Positions 13,415 through 20,416 of a stretch of DNA of 36,407 nt are shown piece by piece. The notes beneath the pieces were generated by a model. It worked only from the letters and a program-made list of their open reading frames with translations, did not search any database and was not told the origin of the DNA. Numbering within the stretch: position 1 is the first letter of the stretch; each line of letters begins with the position of its first letter. This DNA comes from Falsiroseomonas oryzae. GTDB taxonomy: Bacteria; Pseudomonadota; Alphaproteobacteria; Acetobacterales; Acetobacteraceae. The stretch is from the NCBI RefSeq assembly GCF_027856955.1, contig NZ_JAPSMD010000013.1, positions 1 through 36,407 of the forward strand, in the 5' to 3' direction. A program made the position numbers and the translations under genes.

Positions 13415-16400
13415 ATGTCCGCATCGCTTCAGCCTGTCACCGTTGATCTCACGAAGTCCCTCACCGGTTCACTCGGCTCTCAGGCCTGGGGCGGGCTGAC
13501 GGTTTCGGCGAAGAATGCGTCCGGAGCCGCGGCGCTGGTGATCCGGGAGCCGGATGGGCTCGGCGTGGCGGGCGGGCGCTTCGCCGGCCAGGTCGACTAC
13601 GACCCGGTCACCCACACGAGCGAGACCCTGCGGCTCGACTTCGCAGCAGCCATTGACGCCGTGACCGTGCGCCTGGCCCGGATGACCCCGACCGAGGCGG
13701 TGAACAGGGCCGAGGTCGGCGCATGGCAGGCCTACAACGCGGCCGGCGTGATGGTCGCGGAAGGAATACTGGACCCGCGCGGCAAGACGCCGGTCGGCAC
13801 CGCCACCTACGACTTCACCATCGACCCGGCCGTCGACTTCCAGCGCATCGAACTCACCGCGCGCCCTTACAACAACGACCGCACGCTCGATGCGCCCGGC
13901 GGGAGCTCCGATTTCAGCCTGGCAGCGGTCACCTACAGGCCTGCGGGTGTTGCAACGGCCGGGCTGGTCATCACCGAGAGCGGCGGGTCCACGGCCGTCA
14001 CCGAAGGTGGCGCCACCGACACCCTGACCGTCGCACTCGCCACCCAGCCGACGGCGAATGTCACGGTGACGATCGCCGGCGACGCGGATGTTGCCGGCGC
14101 CGCCACGCTCACCTTCACGCCGCAGAACTGGAACGTCGCGCAGTCCGTCGTGGTCGCCGCGGTGAACGACACGCTGCAGGAGGCGGCAGAGGCCGCACGG
14201 CTGACCATCCGCTCATCCAGCACCGATGCCGCCTACGCCGGCCTCCAAGACCGCGTGGTGAACGTTGCCGTGACCGACAACGACTCCGCCCCGCTCGTCT
14301 CCGGCGCCGTCACGGTCGGGTCCGCCGCCGCGCTGACCGGCGCGTTGGGCGCGCAGAGCTGGGGTGGGCTGCTGGTCTCGGCGCAGGCCGCGTCCGGCGC
14401 GGCAACGCTGGTCACGAAGACGGCAGACGGTCTCGGCGTCACCGGCGGCCGCTTCGCCGCCCAGATCGACTACGACACTGCATCGCGCACCAGCGAGATG
14501 CTTCGCCTCAACTTCGGGACGGCCGTCGATTCCGCGACCTTGCGCATCGGCCGGCTCAATCCCGCCGAACCCGCGGGCCAAGCCGAGGTGGGCGCCTGGC
14601 GCGCGTACGACGTTGCCGGCGGCCTGGTTGGCGAGGGCCTCTTGGACCCGCGCGGCCGGACGGCCGTGGCGAACCTCACCTACGACTTCGTGGTCAACCC
14701 GGCCGCGGACTTCCACCGCATCGAACTGACCGCCCGGCCCTACAACAACGACGCCACGTCCGGTGCCACTTACGAAAGCTCCGACTTCAGCCTTGCCCAG
14801 GTTAGCTACATCCCGCGCACCGCGCCGCCTCAGGCGACCGCCGCGCTCGTCGTAACCGAGAGCGGTGGGTCGACCGCAGTGACGGAAGGCGGCGCCGGAG
14901 ACAGCGTCACGGTCGCGCTCGCAAGCAAGCCTTTGGCCAATGTCACGGTCGCAGTCACGGGTGATGCAGACCTGGTCGCCGGTGCGACCCTGACCTTCAC
15001 GCCGCTGAACTGGAACCAAGCTCAGACGGTCACGGTCGGCGCCGTGAACGACACGCTTGTCGAAGGGGCGGAAACAGCGAAGCTGACGTTCGACGCATCG
15101 AGCGCTGACGCGCAGTACGGCGCGCTCCCGAACCGCGTTCTCAACGTCGCCGTGGCCGACAACGATACCATGCCGAGTGGGGGCGGTGCCCCCGCGGGTG
15201 CCGTGGTGGTGAAGGTTGGCGCAGATATCCAGGCGCTGGTGAATGCGAACCCCGCAGGCACTGTCTTCTGGATCGAGGCTGGCGAACACAGGCTTCAATC
15301 GATCACGCCGAAGGATGGCCAGCATTTTATCGGCGCCGATGGCGCGATCCTGAACGGCTCGCGCGAGCTCACCGGCTTCAGCGTTAGCGGCAACACCTGG
15401 TTCGTGGACGGGCAGACCCAGGAAGGTGCACGGCGCGGCACCGGGGAAGCGACCAGCGGCTTCTCCCGTGCCGGCTACCCGGATGCGGTGTTCCTCGATG
15501 ACAAGCCGCTGCTGCATGTCGGTAGCGTGCAGGAGGTGCGGCCCGGCACCTACTTCTTCGACTATGCCGCCGATCGCATCTACATCGGGGACAACCCGGC
15601 GGGCCACCAGGTCGAGGCGGCCGTTCGCGATGCCGCCTTCAAGGGTTCGGCGACGGGCGTGACGATCGAGAACCTGGTGATCGAGAAGTACGCCACGCCC
15701 GCGCAGTTCGCCGCGATAGGCGGATCGTCGAAGCCGGTGGACTGGCTGATCAAGGACAACGAAGTCCGGCTCAATTACGGGGTCGGGATCCAGGCAGGCG
15801 AAAACACCGAGGTGATCGGCAACTTCATCCACGATAACGGCCAGATGGGCGTCGGCGCGAGCGGGAAGGGCGTGCGCTACGAGGCGAACGAGATCGCGGA
15901 GAACGGCTTCTGGTCCGGCCTCAACGTCTACTGGGAGGGCGGCGGCAGCAAGTTCGCCAACACCGACGGCTTGATCGTGCGCGGAAACTACGTGCACGAC
16001 AACAACGGAATGGGCCTCTGGACGGACATCAACAATATCCGCACGCTCTACGAAGGCAATCGTGTCGAGAACAACAGCGGGGCCGGCATCAGCCACGAGA
16101 TCAGCTACAGCGCCATTATCCGCAACAACACTTTGGCCGGCAACGGCGAGCCGGGCGTGCCCTGGATCTGGGACGGCGCCATCCAGATCCAGAACTCCTC
16201 GAATGTCGAGGTGTACGGCAACACCGTTGACATCAGCGGCGGCGGCAATGGCATTACCATGATCCAGCAGAACCGCGGCTCCGGCACCTACGGCCCGTGG
16301 GTCACGACAGGTAACCACGTGCACGACAACATCGTGGTGAATCGGACGGGCGAGGGCCGGTCCGGCGCGGTCGCCGACTACGATTGGGCGGGGCTGAAGG

Positions 16401-16543
16401 CGGGCGGCAACCTGTTCGACAACAACGAGTACCGCTTCGCGAATCTGGCTGACGACCACTTCGCGTTCAACAGCTTCCTGGGCTGGAACGCCTACCGCAC
16501 CGCGTCGGGCTGGGACGCCAACAGCGAACTGGTGCTGATCTGA
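13415..16543 (+). CDS. Giant cysteine-free protein ending in a right-handed parallel beta-helix (1042 aa)
   Basis: Probably a secreted polysaccharide-binding or polysaccharide-modifying protein. The order is module A (about 10-177), Calx-beta (about 182-290), module A again (about 297-468), Calx-beta (about 478-585), then a beta-helix of about 445 residues (597-1042). The helix shows repeated N-x-[VI] turns and the motifs NNGMGLWTDINN, GISHEISY and GPWVTTGN. Module A also ends the protein at 389-3811. The beta-helix is homologous along its whole length to the C-terminal half of the polymerase fusion at 20417-23269. There is no Sec signal, no cysteine, and a hydrophobic end SELVLI, which together suggest type I secretion. 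Beta-helix families include lyases, epimerases and hydrolases, and the catalytic type is unknown. The ATG is preceded by agggggg. Confidence 0.88.
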   Translation: MSASLQPVTVDLTKSLTGSLGSQAWGGLTVSAKNASGAAALVIREPDGLGVAGGRFAGQVDYDPVTHTSETLRLDFAAAIDAVTVRLARMTPTEAVNRAEVGAWQAYNAAGVMVAEGILDPRGKTPVGTATYDFTIDPAVDFQRIELTARPYNNDRTLDAPGGSSDFSLAAVTYRPAGVATAGLVITESGGSTAVTEGGATDTLTVALATQPTANVTVTIAGDADVAGAATLTFTPQNWNVAQSVVVAAVNDTLQEAAEAARLTIRSSSTDAAYAGLQDRVVNVAVTDNDSAPLVSGAVTVGSAAALTGALGAQSWGGLLVSAQAASGAATLVTKTADGLGVTGGRFAAQIDYDTASRTSEMLRLNFGTAVDSATLRIGRLNPAEPAGQAEVGAWRAYDVAGGLVGEGLLDPRGRTAVANLTYDFVVNPAADFHRIELTARPYNNDATSGATYESSDFSLAQVSYIPRTAPPQATAALVVTESGGSTAVTEGGAGDSVTVALASKPLANVTVAVTGDADLVAGATLTFTPLNWNQAQTVTVGAVNDTLVEGAETAKLTFDASSADAQYGALPNRVLNVAVADNDTMPSGGGAPAGAVVVKVGADIQALVNANPAGTVFWIEAGEHRLQSITPKDGQHFIGADGAILNGSRELTGFSVSGNTWFVDGQTQEGARRGTGEATSGFSRAGYPDAVFLDDKPLLHVGSVQEVRPGTYFFDYAADRIYIGDNPAGHQVEAAVRDAAFKGSATGVTIENLVIEKYATPAQFAAIGGSSKPVDWLIKDNEVRLNYGVGIQAGENTEVIGNFIHDNGQMGVGASGKGVRYEANEIAENGFWSGLNVYWEGGGSKFANTDGLIVRGNYVHDNNGMGLWTDINNIRTLYEGNRVENNSGAGISHEISYSAIIRNNTLAGNGEPGVPWIWDGAIQIQNSSNVEVYGNTVDISGGGNGITMIQQNRGSGTYGPWVTTGNHVHDNIVVNRTGEGRSGAVADYDWAGLKAGGNLFDNNEYRFANLADDHFAFNSFLGWNAYRTASGWDANSELVLI

Positions 16544-16548
16544 AGTTG

Positions 16549-16580
16549 GGCGGCGGGCGCGCTGATCAGCGCCCGCCGCC
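16549..16580. terminator. Bidirectional hairpin between convergent genes
   Basis: ggcggcgggcgc (16549-16560) pairs perfectly with gcgcccgccgcc (16569-16580) around the loop gctgatca. The 12-bp stem sits right after the stop of the beta-helix gene at 16543 and before the end of the convergent GT4 at 16636. It lacks a long T-tract but is well placed to stop transcription from both sides. Confidence 0.7.
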
Positions 16581-16635
16581 AAGCTCTCTCGCCCGAGGGA
16601 TCTGCACGCGCCAGTGGAAAGGCAAGCGGATACGA

Positions 16636-17898
16636 TCAGGCCGAGATCAACGACCGCGTCCGTCCCGCGCCGCGGGCTCGTGCGTAGATGTCCATCAGCG
16701 CCGCATAGTTCGGCGCCGCCGTGTAGCGCGCGAGAAACGCAGCGCGCGCTGCTGCACGCATGCGCCGATACGAAGCCTCGTCGCTCAGCATCGCAACGAG
16801 CCGCGCGGCGAGGTCATTCGGATCGCCTGGCGCAAAAAGGCCGCCGTTCTGCCCGTCGTCGACAAGTTCCGCGAGTGCGCCGACGCGGGCAGCGAGAACC
16901 GGTGTCCCAGCGGCGAAAGCTTCAATGACGACCAAAGGCATCAACTCGTACCACTTCGACGGTACGATGACCGCGGCTGCACCGCGCATGAGCTCCTGCA
17001 CCTCCAGCGGCGTACGCTGTCCCAGCAGTTCGATGCGGCGGTCGGCCGCAGCACGCATGGAGAGCTCGGCCGCGACCGGCCCATCCCCGACGATGCGCAG
17101 CCGAAGTGTCCCCGGGACGCGCGGCCAGGAATCAACTAGTGTGGTGACACCCTTCTCGGGCGAGAGGCGCCCGGCGAAGAGAGCATAGCCGTCACGTAGG
17201 CCGTCGCCTGCGCCGGGATCCGCAAGGAGGAAGTTGGGCTTCACGACAATCCGCTCTGCCGAGACGCCGCCTGCGATCAGCTTGCGCCGAACGAAGTCGT
17301 TCAGTGCGACCATGACGTCGACCTTGCGGCGCCAGGTTCCGAGAGCGCGGTGCGTGGCGATCAGGGCTGCGACGCCGGCACTCTGTTGGACGCTACCGCG
17401 GTAGCACGCATGGCGGATGCCGGGCCATGGCACGGACCGGCCCAGGCAGTCCTCACAAGGGCGGCCGTCCCGGAAGAACTGAGCATTGACGCAGAACAGG
17501 CGGAAGTTGTGGATGGTCTGCACGACGGGCACGCCCTCTGCGGCGGCTGCGTAGTAGGCGGCGGGCGAGATCAGCGGAAAGAGGTTGTGGGCGTGAATCA
17601 CCGCCGGGCGCGAAGCACGGATCCGCCGGCGCAGCTCGCCATAGGCTTCCCGGTTCCAGAGCGTCTTCGCAGCCAGGGTTGTCGCGCGCATGGTCGTCAC
17701 GGCGTCGTTGTGTTGCGTGAAGCGGACCACCTCGTGGCCATGCGCTTCCAGCAGCGCGGCTTCCGCTGCGAAGCACGCATCCTCGCCGCCCGGCCGCTGG
17801 TAGTGATTATGCAGCATAAGGATGCGCAGCGGAGCCGCGCCCCAGGGCGTAGGCGGTGCAATCGCAGTGCGGGCCGACGCGCTGGTTGAGGTGTTCAC
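16636..17898 (-). CDS. Glycosyltransferase family 4 (GT-B fold), coupled to the regulator
   Basis: A 420-residue retaining glycosyltransferase, cytoplasmic face. After a Ser/Ala-rich leader the acceptor domain begins RILMLHNHYQRPGGEDACFA. It contains a cysteine cluster (FRLFCVNAQFF, PCEDCLGR, HACYRGS; about 130-165) seen in a subset of GT4 enzymes and possibly metal-binding or structural. The donor domain carries FAGRLSPEKGVTTLV and YELMPLVVIEAFAAG, the family's E-x7-E motif. The start is a GTG at 17898 that overlaps the stop of the LuxR-type gene as GTGA, so the two genes are cotranscribed and translationally coupled. The transcript ends at the hairpin at 16549-16580. Sugar specificity is unknown. 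Confidence 0.87.
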   Translation of the reverse strand: MNTSTSASARTAIAPPTPWGAAPLRILMLHNHYQRPGGEDACFAAEAALLEAHGHEVVRFTQHNDAVTTMRATTLAAKTLWNREAYGELRRRIRASRPAVIHAHNLFPLISPAAYYAAAAEGVPVVQTIHNFRLFCVNAQFFRDGRPCEDCLGRSVPWPGIRHACYRGSVQQSAGVAALIATHRALGTWRRKVDVMVALNDFVRRKLIAGGVSAERIVVKPNFLLADPGAGDGLRDGYALFAGRLSPEKGVTTLVDSWPRVPGTLRLRIVGDGPVAAELSMRAAADRRIELLGQRTPLEVQELMRGAAAVIVPSKWYELMPLVVIEAFAAGTPVLAARVGALAELVDDGQNGGLFAPGDPNDLAARLVAMLSDEASYRRMRAAARAAFLARYTAAPNYAALMDIYARARGAGRTRSLISA

Positions 17899-18752
17899 GC
17901 TATGCGAAGCGGCAGGACGTTGCCGCCTCGGTGTTCCTGCGTATCGTGCGCGTCCGGCTCGCGTGGTGGCACGGGGGCCATCTCCGGCCCGGCGCTAGCG
18001 GGATCAGCCGGCGGTCCGTTCCAAATTCTGTTGTTCAGCGCCCAAATCGCCACCTGCGTCCGGTTCGCGAGCTGCGTCTTCCGTAGCACGCCCTTGATAT
18101 GCACCTTCACGGTCGCTTCGGTGATGTCGAGTTCCTTTGCGATCAGCTTGTTCGGCAGGCCTTCGATCAAGCATCGCATAACCTGGTGCTCGCGCGCTGA
18201 CAGGAGGCCGGTGCGCCTGGTGCCCGTTGCTGCACGTTCTTGCTGCTCTGCGGTGACCCGTGACGAGCCGCCAGCCCGTCCAGCCTCGGACGGGGGTAGC
18301 GGGTCCAGCAGCGATTGGACGACGCCGGCCGGGAACATCCGCTGGCCGAGCAGCACCAACTCGAGCGACCGTTTGAGCACGTCCGCCGAGATTTCCTGGG
18401 AGAGTACCGCCTCGACGCCGGCCCGCATAACCGCTGCGACTGCTTCGACCTGTGAGCAGTCTGTCAGCACCACCGCCTTCAGGCCGGGCATCGCGGCGCG
18501 TGCGTCCTTCATCAACGAGAGCGCGAGCGCTGCTTCTGCATCGGAGTTCAGACTTTGGATCAGGAGATCCGGCTTCGATCCGTCCGTGATGTCCCTGGCC
18601 GCGTCGGCAACGGTTCTGCCAGCGCCAGAAATTGTAAACCCGAGCGATATGAGCAGTTCGCAGAGTGCCTCCCGCGAGATGCGACTCTGGTGCAAGACCA
18701 GCACCTTGCCGCTGGTCGAGTCTGTCGCAACATGGGCACTTAATTTTACCAT
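17895..18752 (-). CDS. LuxR/NarL-type regulator with an atypical receiver domain
   Basis: A 285-residue DNA-binding regulator, probably of this locus. Residues 16-148 have the length and strand pattern of a response-regulator receiver (KVLVLHQSRISREALCELL), and residues 182-245 form a clear LuxR/GerE helix-turn-helix (LSAREHQVMRCLIEGLPNKL, then TEATVKVHIKGVLRK). The usual phosphorylation residues are missing: the acidic pair is H21-Q22, the acceptor Asp position is Q66/S67 (PDLLIQSLN), and the conserved Lys near 118 is replaced (VLSQE). It is therefore probably phosphorylation-independent. The frame is open up to 18974, but the ATG at 18752 is preferred because a ggggaa lies upstream and the bases beyond are AT-rich like a promoter. 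It is coupled to the downstream GT4 by a GTGA overlap. Confidence 0.85.
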   Translation of the reverse strand: MVKLSAHVATDSTSGKVLVLHQSRISREALCELLISLGFTISGAGRTVADAARDITDGSKPDLLIQSLNSDAEAALALSLMKDARAAMPGLKAVVLTDCSQVEAVAAVMRAGVEAVLSQEISADVLKRSLELVLLGQRMFPAGVVQSLLDPLPPSEAGRAGGSSRVTAEQQERAATGTRRTGLLSAREHQVMRCLIEGLPNKLIAKELDITEATVKVHIKGVLRKTQLANRTQVAIWALNNRIWNGPPADPASAGPEMAPVPPREPDAHDTQEHRGGNVLPLRIA

Positions 18753-19098
18753 CGCAATTAGTTCCCCATCAGCGCCAGAAAATACAGTTCGGCGTAATGT
18801 TATTGTTCCGCAAAAAAACGGACCAATGACGCGCAACTTCATTGTAGCGTATCGCGGATGCCTGACGCGGTCGTAGGTGATATTGGGAATCTCAGGGGAG
18901 GGGCGGCAACCCAACTTTTCGGATTTGGTCTGGATGCACAGAATGTTGACTCGCTGCCGCACCATACGTGTCAACCAACGCGCGCACGTCTGCCACGTGC
19001 TTCGCGTGCTACACTTCCATACTCTTGTGACCTACCTTGGCTCGTGCCCGCGCTGGCCGTCGCTCATGGTTGTCCGGAGCGCCCCGGATCGCTGCCCA
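18753..19098 (-). promoter_or_regulatory. 346-base gap with the promoter region of the regulator gene
   Basis: The 18753-18860 part is AT-rich for this genome (for example gttattgttccgcaaaaaaa). On the minus strand it carries a tacaat (18846-18841) that could be a -10 box about 90 bases before the start; no convincing -35 is present. The ggggaactaattgcg just before the ATG includes the ribosome-binding site. From 18870 to 19098 I see no gene, repeat or hairpin. Confidence 0.4.
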
Positions 19099-20412
19099 CT
19101 ACTTTGGTGGTGCGCCTACCCCGCCCGCGGCGAGCGCGGAGGACGCGACTACGTGGCCAGTCGGCATGCACGCGCCCGCCCTGCCGCGCCGCTCACGCCA
19201 CGCGGCGATCGCTGTCGCGTAATGTGCCTGCATGGCATCCGATCGCCGGTCCCAGGCGAAGTCTTCGGCGTGCCTTCGCGCTGCCGCCGACATCTCCGAC
19301 AGGCGCTCGCGATCGGCTGCCAAGTTATCGATGACATGCGCCATCGCTGCCGCCACCTGTGCGGGCCAGCCGACCGGGACCTTCATCGCCGCCTCTGCCG
19401 TCAGGTGCGCGCCGACGCCCTGATGGTCGATGCAGATGACGGGCGCGCCGCCGGCCAGTGCCTCCGGCACGACATTGCCGAAGGTGTCGCGGACGCTGGT
19501 GAACAGGAACACATGCGCAGAGCGATGCAGCGTCTGCAGTTCCGGCCAGGGGCGCGGCCCGAGGAAGGTGACCCGATCTCGGAGGCGGAGCCGCTCAGCC
19601 TGCCGCTGCGCCGCCTTTGCCAGCGGACCGTCGCCGGCGATCACAAAGCGGACGTCCGGTGCTGCCACACGCCGCGCGACGTCGAGGCAGAGGCCGATCC
19701 CCTTCCGCGCCTCGATGCGCCCCGCCCAGAGTACGACGAACGGTCCCGCCTTTGGCCGGGGGGGCGGGGGGTCCTGCAGTAGGTGGCGCGGGACACCGAC
19801 ATCGGCGAACAGGCGCGGCGCAGCAGCGCCGGCCTGGCGCAGCACGGATGTCGTCTCATGATTGGCCGAGAAGACCGCGGCGGCGCGCGATGCGGCGCGC
19901 CGCACGGCCGGTGTCATGGGCATCAGCGACACCCGTAGCGTGCGCAGCAGTTCGGACGGGATCGCACGGCCGAAGCTGCTGAGCAGCCGCCACGGTGTCG
20001 TCTGACCACCACCAAGCGGCCCCCAGATGAACGGCTTGTCAAGCCGCCAGAGCCGCGGCGGCGCGCTGACCGTTCCCCATCCGACATGGTGCATCAGGTC
20101 GAAGTCATGCACAGCGTCGAGCTCGGCGGCCAGGCGCATGACGCGGCGCTGCCACGCGACGTAATGCAGGCGGATCCAGCGGCTGGACGGCAATCGCAGC
20201 GGATCCCACCAGCCCAGCCGTCCCGTGTAGACGAAGCGCAGCCGCGGAATTGGCGTGTGCGCCAGGTACCGTTCGATCTGCGGCTGGAAGTAGGCGTGCG
20301 TGATCACCCAGACGTCGTTCGCCTTCGCAAGGTGAGCCGCCCAGTTCCAGGTGCTGCCGGGTTCCGATCCGGACTCGGGCGCGCAGCCATGGCCGATCAG
20401 CAGGATCCGCAT
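19099..20412 (-). CDS. Glycosyltransferase family 4 (GT-B fold)
   Basis: A 437-residue glycosyltransferase, third gene of the minus-strand operon behind the co-polymerase and the polymerase fusion. It begins MRILLIGHGCAPESGSEPGS, an opening common in GT4 enzymes, followed by the acceptor domain with HHVGWGTVSAPPRLW and KPFIWGPLGGGQTTP. The donor domain shows VVLWAGRIEARKGIGLCLDV and DTFGNVVPEALAGGAPVI, where the second glutamate of the E-x7-E pair is kept and the first is replaced by Asp. The ATG at 20412 lies four bases after the stop of the polymerase gene, so coupling is likely; the longer open frame to 20508 overlaps that gene and is not used. The last 25 residues are a low-complexity Ala/Gly tail. 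Confidence 0.88.
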   Translation of the reverse strand: MRILLIGHGCAPESGSEPGSTWNWAAHLAKANDVWVITHAYFQPQIERYLAHTPIPRLRFVYTGRLGWWDPLRLPSSRWIRLHYVAWQRRVMRLAAELDAVHDFDLMHHVGWGTVSAPPRLWRLDKPFIWGPLGGGQTTPWRLLSSFGRAIPSELLRTLRVSLMPMTPAVRRAASRAAAVFSANHETTSVLRQAGAAAPRLFADVGVPRHLLQDPPPPRPKAGPFVVLWAGRIEARKGIGLCLDVARRVAAPDVRFVIAGDGPLAKAAQRQAERLRLRDRVTFLGPRPWPELQTLHRSAHVFLFTSVRDTFGNVVPEALAGGAPVICIDHQGVGAHLTAEAAMKVPVGWPAQVAAAMAHVIDNLAADRERLSEMSAAARRHAEDFAWDRRSDAMQAHYATAIAAWRERRGRAGACMPTGHVVASSALAAGGVGAPPK

Positions 20413-20416
20413 GCCG

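Noticed and set aside
14213-16582. Minus-strand open frame of 789 codons opposite the beta-helix gene
   Set aside because: It has no domain and covers the convergent terminator hairpin; it is a high-GC antisense artefact.
18753-18974. Longer start for the LuxR-type regulator
   Set aside because: The extra 74 residues fall in AT-rich promoter-like DNA and do not resemble the family; the ATG at 18752 has a ribosome-binding site.
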